Below the pieces are notes generated by a model. That model searched no databases and was not told the origin of the DNA. It worked only from the letters and a program-made list of their open reading frames with translations. Source: Kibdelosporangium sp. MJ126-NF4 (lineage in GTDB: Bacteria > Actinomycetota > Actinomycetes > Mycobacteriales > Pseudonocardiaceae). From it: a stretch of 64,000 nucleotides of DNA. A program made the translations under genes and the position numbers. Location: assembly GCF_000826545.1 (NCBI RefSeq), contig NZ_CDME01000011.1, forward strand, positions 460,001 through 524,000, read 5' to 3'. Positions 56,710 through 64,000 of the stretch are shown one piece after another (the first letter of the stretch is position 1; the number at the start of each line of letters is the position of its first letter).

Positions 56710-57420
56710 ATGAGCATCGCTGCTGATCTGGCACCTTCCGGGGTGCTGCGCGCCTCGATCAATCTCGGCAACCCGGTTCTGGCACAGGGGACGGCTGACG
56801 CTCCGTCGGGTGTGACTGTGGACATTGCACACGAGTTGGGCAGGCGCTTGGGTTTGCCGGTGGAGTTCATCTGCTTTGACGCTGCTCGCAAGTCTTTTGA
56901 GGCTCTGACGTCTGGGCTGGCCGACATCTGTTTCCTCGCCATTGAGCCCGCCAGGGCCGCGGAAGTCTCGTTTACCGCGCCTTATGCGCTGATCGAAGGT
57001 GTGTTCGCGGTTCGGGCCGACTCTCCGCTGCTGTCCGTGTCCGATGTGGATCGTTCGGGTGTTCGGATCGGCGTGAAGCAGGGATCGGCCTACGACCTCT
57101 ATTTGACCAGGACGCTGCGGCACGCGACCATCGTGCGTGGCGTTGAGGGGACTGCGGTCTTTCAGTCGGAGAGTCTCGATGTTGCCGCTGGGATTCGTCA
57201 GCCGGTTACCGATTTTGTTGCTGGGCAGTCTGGGTTGCGGGTTATCGATGAGGCTTTCATGCTGATTCAGCAGGCAGTGGGGGCTACGAAGGCTCGGGGG
57301 CCTGAGACGGTTCAGTTCTTGCACGCGGTCGTGGAGGACCTGAAAGCCTCCGGTTTCGTCGCCGAGTCACTGCTTCGCTCCCATCAGCTTTCGGCCCGGG
57401 TCGCGCCAGCGGCTTCGTAA
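56710..57420 (+). CDS. Solute-binding-fold protein without export signal (family-3 type)
   Basis: The 236-residue protein looks like a family-3 amino-acid-type binding protein: VLRASINLGNPVLAQG at the start, GVTVDIAHELGRRLGLPVEF near 36-55, and CFLAIEPARAAEVSFTAPYA near 76-95. It has no signal peptide or lipobox, so it would be cytosolic, perhaps a sensor. No permease or ATPase is adjacent. The ATG is 8 bp after the efeB stop. Codon use is unusually T-rich at wobble positions, as for the end of efeB, so its composition reflects location rather than family. Confidence 0.75.
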   Translation: MSIAADLAPSGVLRASINLGNPVLAQGTADAPSGVTVDIAHELGRRLGLPVEFICFDAARKSFEALTSGLADICFLAIEPARAAEVSFTAPYALIEGVFAVRADSPLLSVSDVDRSGVRIGVKQGSAYDLYLTRTLRHATIVRGVEGTAVFQSESLDVAAGIRQPVTDFVAGQSGLRVIDEAFMLIQQAVGATKARGPETVQFLHAVVEDLKASGFVAESLLRSHQLSARVAPAAS

Positions 57421-57456
57421 CCGACACTCTCCAGTCCGGTACTTCCCAACACTCTC

Positions 57457-57766
57457 GTGTCTTTTGGCTTGACAAGCAGGTCCTCGCCGGACGGCAGGCC
57501 GCCAAAAGGGGAACACAGGATCTCTAGCCGCTGGCCCATCGTTCTAGTACTTTTGTGGGTCGGGTGGAGGCCGGGCGTGTCCCCTTCCGTATGGCCTGCC
57601 AGAGGAAACCACAACGCGTCAAGAGGTCGGTAGGGCCCGCGCTGTGGCTTGGGTTGCGTAGGCCGACCTCCTGACCCGTCGTGGTTTGGCTGCGCCCAGG
57701 CCATACGGAAGGGAACACACCCGAAGCACCCCCATGCGCTGGCGCGCAAGCCACCAGCACCCCCGA
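57457..57766. repeat. Left arm of the ~760-bp inverted repeat element
   Basis: The left arm contains a ~60-bp outer unit (57457-57516, starting gtgtctttt and ending ggggaacac, itself palindromic), a spacer, and a 142-bp long-hairpin unit (57577-57718), then ~50 bp of inward homology. Matched in the same order, inverted, on the right at 57897-58216, by eye with roughly four of five bases identical. No protein-coding signal is visible. Confidence 0.8.
57577..57718. repeat. 142-bp long-hairpin unit (copy A)
   Basis: Its own ends pair over most of its length: gtgtccccttccgtatggcc pairs with the tail ending ccatacggaagggaacac, and aggtcggtagggcc with ggccgacct. It would form a long hairpin of about 60 bp with internal loops. 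Copy B (57946-58086) is the same unit in inverted orientation. Confidence 0.8.
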
Positions 57767-57896
57767 CTGCGGTTGCCTGTTCTCCGCAGCCGCATGAGAT
57801 CTATACCGACTTGACTTGCCCTGTGCATTCACACAGCAAACCGGTCTAACACTGTAGCTTTCTACACCGAGACGAAAAGGGATATGAGTGCCCCCG
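57767..57896. other. A+T-richer core between the arms of the inverted repeat
   Basis: About 130 bp, less G+C-rich than anything near it. It contains two small perfect hairpins, ctgtg/cacag (57821-57836) and tgtag/ctaca (57853-57866), and sequences resembling promoter elements in both directions, including TTGACT (plus, about 57810) and TATAGAT (minus, about 57800). It may carry divergent promoters; none is proven. Confidence 0.4.
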
Positions 57897-58216
57897 CCTG
57901 CGGCCTCGCGGTGTGCGCGCGAAGCGCAGGGGTGTGGTTCGTGGGGTGTCCCTCCCGTATGGCCTGGGCGAAGCCATACCACGGCGTGTCGGGAGGTCGG
58001 CCCACGAAACCCAACCCCAAGCGCAGGCCCTACCGACCTCCCGGCACGCCGTGGTTTCCTCCGGCAGGACATACGGGAGGGGCGCCCCACGCCCCCCACT
58101 CGACCCAGGAAGCCACGTAGGTTAAGCGAACCGGCTCGGCGAACAGAGTTCTTTGTGTCCCCTCTTGGAGGCCTGCCCGCCGGCGAGGCATCTCTTTGTC
58201 TTCCCCTGCAGGACAC
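57897..58216. repeat. Right arm of the ~760-bp inverted repeat element
   Basis: Contains the inverted counterparts of the left arm in mirrored order: ~50 bp of inward homology, copy B (57946-58086), the spacer (58087-58154, also related to the left spacer) and the outer unit (58155-58216, gtgtcc ... ggacac). The element stops 38 bp before the tricorn-type gene's 3' end. The rest of 57421-58253 holds no gene that I can support. Confidence 0.8.
57946..58086. repeat. 142-bp long-hairpin unit (copy B, inverted relative to copy A)
   Basis: Begins gtgtccctcccgtatggcct and ends acatacgggaggggcgcc. Reverse complement of copy A aligns along its full length. Substitutions are often compensated within the unit (for example cttccgta with tacggaag in A, ctcccgta with tacgggag in B), which suggests that the hairpin itself is conserved. 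Confidence 0.8.
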
Positions 58217-58253
58217 GTGACCCCAGCCCACCAGCGCTGTTCCGTTCACAGCA

Positions 58254-61200
58254 TCAGATTCCGGGAAGCTCTGGCGGGCCTACCGGTGGCCTGCTTTCCA
58301 GTGCTTCCAAGGCAAGGCGCACAGCTGTGTCGAGTTGAGGGTCGCGTCCGGCTGCGTAGTCCATGGGGGTGGTCGGTACTTCGACGTCCGGGTCGACGCC
58401 GTAGTTCTCCACTCCCCAGCCTGGTCCTTCCAGCCAGGTGGCGTAGCAGGGTTGTGTGACAACGGTTCCGTCGATGAGGTTGTAGCGCATGTCGATGCCG
58501 ATGGTTCCGCCCCATGTGCGCATGCCGACGACGGGTCCGAGGCCCAGTGCTTTGATGGCTGCGTTCACTATGTCGCCGTCGGATCCGGCTTGTTCGTCTG
58601 CTACTGCGACGATTGGGCCTCGTGGGGCGTCCTGGGGGTAGGTTTCCGGGCGGGTTCCGTCTCTTGCCACCTGCCAGCCGATTACTCTTCTCGCCAGTTT
58701 TTCGATCACCAGCTGGGAGAGGTGTCCGCCTCTGTTCTCTCGGATGTCGACGACCAGCGCGTCCCTGCGCATCTCCAGGCGGAGATCTCGGTGGAGCTGT
58801 GCCCATCCTGCCGACATCATGTCCGGTACGTGCAGGTAGCCGACTCGGCCTTCCGACGATGTGTGCACGTGCTCGCGTCGGTCTGTCACCCAGGCGTGGT
58901 ATCGCAGGGGCGTGTCATCCAGCAGGGGCACTACGACCACTCGGCGTGGTGCGCCGCCTGAGCTGGGGCTGAGGGTTAGCTCGACGGGTTTGCCTGCTGA
59001 GCCTGCGAGTAACGGGGCTGGGCCTGCTTCACCGACGGGGCGGCCGTCCACTGCCAGGATCGCGTCGCCTGCTCGTGCTGCTACGCCTGGGGCTCGCAGT
59101 GGGGAGCGCGCTTCCGGGTCTGATGTTTCTGCTGGCAGGATTCGGTCGATTCGCCACTGTCCGGCTGAGTCTGGGGACAGGTCTGCGCCGAGTAGGCCGA
59201 CGCGGACGCGTGCGTCTGGGGAGTCGGTTGTTGCGAACACGTAGGCGTGGGAGGTTCCGAGTTCTCCCTGTACTTCCCAGATCAGGTCTACGAGATCGTC
59301 GTAGGACGCCAGCCTTGGCAGCAGGAATCGGTATCGCTCCAGCTCTGCTGCCCAGTCCAGGCCGCCCATGTCGCTGCGCCAGAAGTGGTCTCGCATCAGG
59401 CGTCCGGCCTCGTCGTAGGACTGGCGCCACTCCGCGGGCGGGTCCACCGTTACTCGAATTCGGGAGAGGTCGACGTCCACGTTGTCCTGGCTGTCGTCGT
59501 CGGCCTTGTGTTCCGACGGCAGGACACGCAGGGAACGGCCGTCCTGCACCACGATTCGCTTTCCGTCTCCGCTTACTCTGAACTCGTCGAGTGTGTCGAC
59601 GAGGATCTCCGCGCGGCGTTTGGTGAAGTCGAAGCGTTCCAGGGACGGCCGGGGTGGGCTTTCGTCCGTCGACGCCAGGTCGTGGCCGAGTTCGCCGGAC
59701 AACGGCCTGGTCATCCACAGCACACTGTCCTTGGCCGCGTACAGCGACCAGTATCGCGCCGACGCGACCGGGAAAGCTACCAGGCGGTCTTCGATGCCTT
59801 CCACGTCAACGGAAACGCGGGGCGTCTCGTCGTCGTCGGAGTCCTTGTCGTCGTCCGGTTCGGTCACCGGGCGGCCCTGGACCTGTGGCGCGAACGGCGA
59901 AGGCGTGCTCGCCGACAGGGGAACCAGGTACGGCCGCGCCCCACCCGCGAAGTACATGTCGAACACGTGCACGTCGTAGTGCGGGTCGAAGCTGCGTGCC
60001 GACAGGAACGCCAGGTATTTGCCGTCGGTGGTGAAGACCGGTTCGTGGTCGTCGAACCGCAGGGGTGTTACGTCTACAATGGACAGGTTTGTCGTGTCTG
60101 CCATCTTGATCTGGCGCAGGGGCGGCGGACCGGGGTGTGACCACGCCAGCCAGCTCGAGTCCGGTGAGAACTGCAGCCCGGTCGGGTCGCCGTCACGCAC
60201 CTGCGTCACGGTCCTGATCTCGCCGCTTTCCACGTCGACGAGCAGGACACGGCCGTCGTTGGTGACGATCCCGGCGCGCTTGCCGTCCGGTGCCGCGACG
60301 AGCTCGTGCACCCGGCCGATTCGGCCCGCACCGATCCGCCGTGGATCACCACCTTCGACCGGCAGGATCTCCAGCGCCTCGTCGCCTTCGGCGTCGGTCA
60401 CCCACATCACGTGCTCGGTTGTGCCGAGGACCTGGGGAAGCCGGGCTCGCACACCGGGTTCGGCGGCCAGTGTCCGCGCGGGACCGTCCTGATGGGTCAG
60501 CCAGTGCACGGTTCCACGGACCTCGACGGCGCTCGCGCGGCCAGTGTGGTCCGGTGCGGCCTCGTTGAGCGAGTACCGGGCCGAGATCGGGTACTGCTGG
60601 CGGGAAACCCGTGATCCGCCGAGCTTGACCGGCAGTGGGCGTGGCTGCGCGTCCAGGCTGTCGAGGATCCACAGATCGCCCGCCGAGTGGTACACGACAC
60701 GGGTGCCGTCCGTGGACGCGTTGCGGGCGTAGAACTCGTGCTCGGTGTGCCGTTTGATGTCTGTACCGTCCGGCAGGCACGAGTAGACGCTGCCGATTCC
60801 CTCGTGGTCGGACAGGAACGCGATCCGCTCGCCCACCCACATCGGGGAGACCAGGCTGGAGTCCAGTTCGGGCAGCACGCGGGTGAACTCGCCGGAACCG
60901 CCGAGGTCCACCCAGAACCGGCCCACTGTCCCGCCGCGGTACCGCTTCCACCACGCGGGCTCGACCGATTCCCGCGTCTGCAGCACCACCGCGCCGTCCT
61001 CGCGGTAGGTGATGTCGCCGAGCGGGCCCCACGGCAGTTGCCGCGGCCGACCGCCGAGCGGGATCGCGTACGCCCATGTCCGGCGGAACTGGGCCTGCGA
61101 GACGGAACTGGTCGCGAGCACCTCACCGGCCGGGTTCCAGCCAAGCGCGGACGTCCTGACCGATCCCCAGTACGTGAGCCTGCGACTTTCCCCACCGTCC

Positions 61201-61418
61201 ACCGGGGCCACGTAGACCTCGGGCTCGACGTCACGGGTGCTTGTCCACACGACGTGCTGTCCGTCCGGCGAGATCCGCGGCCTGGTGACCGGGACCTGGT
61301 CGGCGGACACCCGCCACGCACGGCCCCCGTCCATCGGCGCCAGCCAGACGTCGTCCTCCGCGACGAACGTGACCAGATCGCCGTGCAGATGGGGAAACCG
61401 CAGATACGCGTTACTCAC
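58254..61418 (-). CDS. Tricorn-type protease (S41 family)
   Basis: The 1054-residue protein has N-terminal beta-propeller repeats (about 10-640; many RISPDG, PVDGGES and EVYVAPVDGG units), a central linker rich in Asp, a PDZ-like domain near 745-830 (RAGDAILAVDGRPVGE), and a C-terminal S41 catalytic region with VDIRENRGGHLS and Ser in EQAGSDGDIV near residue 950. Tricorn proteins degrade peptides made by the proteasome. The GTG at 61418 is the right start: it begins SNAYLRFPHLHGD. Its 3' third has many A-ending codons, giving plus-strand T, as part of the local strand-biased zone. It ends beside the palindromic element. Confidence 0.9.
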   Translation of the reverse strand: MSNAYLRFPHLHGDLVTFVAEDDVWLAPMDGGRAWRVSADQVPVTRPRISPDGQHVVWTSTRDVEPEVYVAPVDGGESRRLTYWGSVRTSALGWNPAGEVLATSSVSQAQFRRTWAYAIPLGGRPRQLPWGPLGDITYREDGAVVLQTRESVEPAWWKRYRGGTVGRFWVDLGGSGEFTRVLPELDSSLVSPMWVGERIAFLSDHEGIGSVYSCLPDGTDIKRHTEHEFYARNASTDGTRVVYHSAGDLWILDSLDAQPRPLPVKLGGSRVSRQQYPISARYSLNEAAPDHTGRASAVEVRGTVHWLTHQDGPARTLAAEPGVRARLPQVLGTTEHVMWVTDAEGDEALEILPVEGGDPRRIGAGRIGRVHELVAAPDGKRAGIVTNDGRVLLVDVESGEIRTVTQVRDGDPTGLQFSPDSSWLAWSHPGPPPLRQIKMADTTNLSIVDVTPLRFDDHEPVFTTDGKYLAFLSARSFDPHYDVHVFDMYFAGGARPYLVPLSASTPSPFAPQVQGRPVTEPDDDKDSDDDETPRVSVDVEGIEDRLVAFPVASARYWSLYAAKDSVLWMTRPLSGELGHDLASTDESPPRPSLERFDFTKRRAEILVDTLDEFRVSGDGKRIVVQDGRSLRVLPSEHKADDDSQDNVDVDLSRIRVTVDPPAEWRQSYDEAGRLMRDHFWRSDMGGLDWAAELERYRFLLPRLASYDDLVDLIWEVQGELGTSHAYVFATTDSPDARVRVGLLGADLSPDSAGQWRIDRILPAETSDPEARSPLRAPGVAARAGDAILAVDGRPVGEAGPAPLLAGSAGKPVELTLSPSSGGAPRRVVVVPLLDDTPLRYHAWVTDRREHVHTSSEGRVGYLHVPDMMSAGWAQLHRDLRLEMRRDALVVDIRENRGGHLSQLVIEKLARRVIGWQVARDGTRPETYPQDAPRGPIVAVADEQAGSDGDIVNAAIKALGLGPVVGMRTWGGTIGIDMRYNLIDGTVVTQPCYATWLEGPGWGVENYGVDPDVEVPTTPMDYAAGRDPQLDTAVRLALEALESRPPVGPPELPGI

Positions 61419-61428
61419 TCGACCCAAC

Positions 61429-62124
61429 TTACCTGGGCCAGAAGCGACGCCACTCCTCCTCCGACAAGGAGGCCGGGTCGAAACCGGCGTCCTTTGCCGC
61501 GCGTTCGGCCGTTCGGACGTCCTCGGCGAACTTGCGGGCCACCCCGCGGACGTCCCCTTCGGGTTCCTCGCCCGCGATCTTGGCGCGGGCGGCCGTGGCG
61601 AAAAGCCGCTCAGCCGGGCTGTCCCCGGACGGCAGCAGGTCGACGGGGAAACCGGCGCGGGCGGTGCGCTGGGCCAGTTTCGCGGCCAGTGCCAGCGCGG
61701 GCGCGCCGAGCGCGACACCGTCGATGCTGGACTCGCGCTTCTTCTCGTCCTGCTTGAGCTCCTCCCAGCGCTTCTCCTGCGTGGCGGAGTCGCGGACTGC
61801 CGGGTCGGACGCGAAGACGTGCGGGTGGCGGCCGACCAGTTTCGCCGACAGGACCGCGGCCACGTCGTCGATGGTGAACGGGTCGTCCTGGTCCTCCTGG
61901 GCGACCCTGGCGTGGAACAGGACCTGCAGCAGCACGTCGCCGAGTTCCTCGCGCAACGCGGCGCGGTCGCCGTCCTCGATCGCCTCGATCAGCTCGAAGC
62001 ATTCCTCGATCAGGTACTGCCGCAGCGACTCGTGGGTCTGCTCGGCGTCCCACGGGCAGCCGCCCGGCGAGCGGAGACGGTCCATGACCGCCACCGCTTC
62101 GAGCAGTTTCTCCCCCGGCGTCAC
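61429..62124 (-). CDS. mazG: Nucleoside triphosphate pyrophosphohydrolase MazG
   Basis: The 231-residue all-helical enzyme hydrolyses (d)NTPs, including damaged ones, to monophosphates. The metal site EECFELIEAI ... EELGDVLLQV is seen at about 42-75, preceded by the LRSPGGCPWDAEQTHESL segment typical of MazG. The GTG at 62124 overlaps the SurA-like gene's stop by 4 bp (GTGA). mazG beside mfd is the same order as in mycobacteria. Confidence 0.92.
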   Translation of the reverse strand: MTPGEKLLEAVAVMDRLRSPGGCPWDAEQTHESLRQYLIEECFELIEAIEDGDRAALREELGDVLLQVLFHARVAQEDQDDPFTIDDVAAVLSAKLVGRHPHVFASDPAVRDSATQEKRWEELKQDEKKRESSIDGVALGAPALALAAKLAQRTARAGFPVDLLPSGDSPAERLFATAARAKIAGEEPEGDVRGVARKFAEDVRTAERAAKDAGFDPASLSEEEWRRFWPR

Positions 62125-63080
62125 GGCTTCGGGGTCTTGACCTGCAGGAGCGAGCTGACCGTCGAGGCTTCCTCGCCGGAGAGGGCCTTCAGGGTGACCG
62201 GGTCCCACGTGCCGAACCGCGGGTTCAGCTGGACGCCCGCCTGCTGGGCCACCGACACCAGCTGGGCCCTGCCGACCTGGGCGAGCTGCAGCGGCTCGAC
62301 CGACGTGGGGTCGAAGTCCTGCGGCGGCTGCGCGGACTGCTTGCTCTTGAGGTAGAAGACGACGTAGCCGCCCTGCTCGCCGCCCAGCCGAGTGGCCACG
62401 ACCGACCCGGCGGGCAGGGTGAACAGCGGCGACGCCGCGGCCTGCATCAGCTGCTGCGGGTCACGGGCCTTCGACGGGTCCTGGGTCTGGCCGATGATCG
62501 CTTCCTGTGCCGGGTTCGGCGCCTCCTGCATCAGCTTGCCGGACTCGGCCGGGTTCGCCGCGACCTTCGCGGCCAGCTTGCGCGCGTCCTCGAGGTTCTG
62601 CGGGAACGCGGCGTCGAAGGTGACGGCGGTGCGGCCGACCGAGCGGCCGCCCAGCTCGATCAGCGCCAGCCTGTTGCGGGCGATGTCCTTGGCCGGGAAG
62701 GCGGCGTCCACGATCGACTGGAACGGGTCGCCCTGGGTGGCCTGCGGGCCGGTCAGGGTCGGGATCGCCTGCTCGACGAGCTCCTCGGGGATGGTGATGC
62801 CCAGGCGCTGCATCGCCTGCCCGGTGATCTGGTGCAGCGCCTGCTCCGCGACGATGCCGCGGGAGATCTCGCCCAGCTTGCGCTGCTTGGCCTGCTCCTG
62901 CGCGGCCTTGTTGGTGGCCAGCAGGTCGTTGAGCTTCTGCTGGACCTGGTCGACGGTGGACACCTGCACACCGCCGACGGTCAGCGCGACCTTGGGGTTT
63001 CCCTGTCCGGCACTGCATCCGGCCACGAGCAGGGTGGTCGCGGCGAGCATCCCGATTGAGCGGCGCATGGCAGTCGTCAC
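62121..63080 (-). CDS. SurA-N-domain lipoprotein
   Basis: The 319-residue exported protein has a lipoprotein signal (LLVAGCS, Cys22), then a SurA-N-like helical domain starting near VALTVGGVQVSTVDQVQQKL. It has long helices of about 45-130 and a parvulin-like or inactive C-terminal region. SurA-type proteins help fold exported proteins. The GTG at 63080 has agagg upstream; a second start at 63068 is in frame. Between mfd and mazG, in the same direction, it is coupled to mazG by a 4-bp overlap. Confidence 0.82.
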   Translation of the reverse strand: MTTAMRRSIGMLAATTLLVAGCSAGQGNPKVALTVGGVQVSTVDQVQQKLNDLLATNKAAQEQAKQRKLGEISRGIVAEQALHQITGQAMQRLGITIPEELVEQAIPTLTGPQATQGDPFQSIVDAAFPAKDIARNRLALIELGGRSVGRTAVTFDAAFPQNLEDARKLAAKVAANPAESGKLMQEAPNPAQEAIIGQTQDPSKARDPQQLMQAAASPLFTLPAGSVVATRLGGEQGGYVVFYLKSKQSAQPPQDFDPTSVEPLQLAQVGRAQLVSVAQQAGVQLNPRFGTWDPVTLKALSGEEASTVSSLLQVKTPKP

Positions 63081-63108
63081 GGTGATTAGCCTCTCACAGC
63101 GGTTCGGT

Positions 63109-64000
63109 TCACCCGACTGGGGCCGGGGCGATCACCAGGCTGGCCAGGAAACCCGCACACCATGTGAGCAGCTCCTGGTCACGCAGCTGCGGCGCGCCGA
63201 TCCGGCCACCGGCGGGTCCCTCGGTCGGGCGCGGCACCGAGACGGTGTTGGTGACCGCTTTGTAGGTGGCCTTCGGGTGCAGCCGCTTGAGCCGCACGAT
63301 CTGGGAGTCACGCAGGTCCAGCGGAGCGAACCGGATGGACGAGCTCTGGGTGGCCACCTCGGTGACACCGTGCTCACGGCAGGTCTGACGGAAAGTGGCC
63401 ACCGCGAACAGCCGCTCGACCGGCAGCGGCGGCGCGCCGTAGCGGTCCTTGAGCTCCTCCAGCACGCCCGCGAGTTCGTCGGCGTCACGGGCCGCGGCGA
63501 TCTTGCGGTACGCCTCCAGCCGCAGCCGCTCACCCGGTACGTAGTCGTGCGGGATGTGCGCGTCGACCGGCAGGTCCACCCGGACGTCGGCGAGTTCCTC
63601 CTCGCCTTCCGGCACGTCCGCGCCCGCGTGCCTGCGGAACGCCTCGACGGCCTCGCCGACGAGCCGGACATAGAGGTCGAAGCCGACGCCCGCGATGTGC
63701 CCGGACTGCTCGGCGCCGAGGATGTTGCCCGCGCCGCGGATCTCCAGGTCCTTCATGGCCACCGCCATACCGGCGCCGAGCTCGGTGTTCTGCGCGATCG
63801 TGGCGAGCCGGTCGTGCGCGGTCTCGGTGAGCGGGGCCTCCGGCGGGTACAGGAAGTACGCGTAGCCGCGCTCACGGCCACGGCCGACGCGGCCGCGCAG
63901 CTGGTGCAGCTGGGCGAGGCCGAGCAGGTCACCGCGTTCGACGATCAGCGTGTTGGCGTTGGAGATGTCCAGTCCGGTCTCGACGATCGTGGTGGACACC
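63109..64000 (-). CDS. mfd: Transcription-repair coupling factor Mfd (3' part; 5' end outside window)
   Basis: The last ~296 residues of Mfd, truncated by the window end. Visible are the end of the helicase core ([41 protein letters not shown], motif VI) and the TRG motif region ([23 protein letters not shown]), then the C-terminal TRCF/D7 domain. Mfd removes stalled RNA polymerase at lesions and recruits UvrA. Its stop is 28 bp before the SurA-like start. Confidence 0.94.
   Translation of the reverse strand, partial: VSTTIVETGLDISNANTLIVERGDLLGLAQLHQLRGRVGRGRERGYAYFLYPPEAPLTETAHDRLATIAQNTELGAGMAVAMKDLEIRGAGNILGAEQSGHIAGVGFDLYVRLVGEAVEAFRRHAGADVPEGEEELADVRVDLPVDAHIPHDYVPGERLRLEAYRKIAAARDADELAGVLEELKDRYGAPPLPVERLFAVATFRQTCREHGVTEVATQSSSIRFAPLDLRDSQIVRLKRLHPKATYKAVTNTVSVPRPTEGPAGGRIGAPQLRDQELLTWCAGFLASLVIAPAPVG

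Noticed and set aside
57384..58249. Several open frames of 70-240 codons in the gap
   Set aside because: They are translations of the hairpin units (both strands give similar-looking Pro/Arg-rich peptides); they disagree with codon usage of the genome and have no ribosome-binding sites.

Overview
The window is high-GC actinobacterial chromosome, most likely from a filamentous member of the Pseudonocardiaceae. Support comes from wobble positions that are almost always G or C, many GTG starts, ATGA/GTGA stop-start overlaps, actinobacterial families (DivIVA-like coiled coil, EphD fusion, DUF501, FtsB with a long basic N-terminus, CtpE, UdgB, EfeUOB), and the gene order mfd / surA-like / mazG / lytic transglycosylase / eno / ftsB-like / DUF501 / ppx, which matches the Mycobacterium Rv1020-Rv1026 region but is stretched by about 20 kb of extra genes.

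Layout. 0-6.4 kb: end of an unknown gene, a DivIVA-like coiled-coil gene, then (minus strand) an EphD-type hydrolase/dehydrogenase fusion, a hydrolase and bioB, a decayed methyltransferase remnant, a MerR regulator and a small membrane protein. 6.5-13.8 kb: a tandem pair of very large secreted subtilases (S8); the second has a one-base frameshift near its 3' end. 13.9-19.8 kb: CtpE-type P-type ATPase, zinc-finger membrane protein, ankyrin protein, an odd tRNA with a UAA anticodon loop but no long variable arm, and an NDH-2-like flavoprotein. 19.3-24.8 kb: membrane protein/DUF58/MoxR/membrane protein/DUF4129 chain with overlapping stops and starts, an unknown protein and UdgB. 24.8-27.0 kb: S10 peptidase, an unknown protein with a TTA codon at position 3, and an intergenic 23-bp repeat array.

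27-36.3 kb is one minus-strand operon in which a five-component dipeptide/oligopeptide ABC importer is translationally coupled to two secreted subtilases, suggesting coupled extracellular proteolysis and peptide import. 36.4-41.8 kb: ppx, lytic transglycosylase, DUF501, FtsB-like, enolase and a TPR protein. 42-52 kb is a Pst-like importer cassette (PstB, PstC, PstA) with three binding proteins, two of which end in a C-terminal membrane anchor, plus a sortase-fold protein lacking the usual catalytic His and Cys, and a small secreted HtaA-like protein. 52-57.4 kb: DUF1508-like protein, LpqU-like transglycosylase, an iron-box-controlled EfeUOB operon and an unexported solute-binding-fold protein.

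57.42-58.25 kb has no protein gene. It holds a ~760-bp inverted repeat with ~310-bp arms around an A+T-richer core, each arm containing a ~142-bp long-hairpin unit. It sits in the middle of a ~3.5-kb zone where the plus strand is enriched in T at wobble positions whichever strand is coding. The window ends with a Tricorn-type protease, mazG, a SurA-like lipoprotein and the 3' part of mfd.

The most unusual items are the palindromic element and its strand-biased surroundings, the class-I tRNA(UAA), the anchored Pst/pseudo-sortase cassette, and several long intergenic palindromes. All function calls rest on motif recognition by eye; no searches were run.
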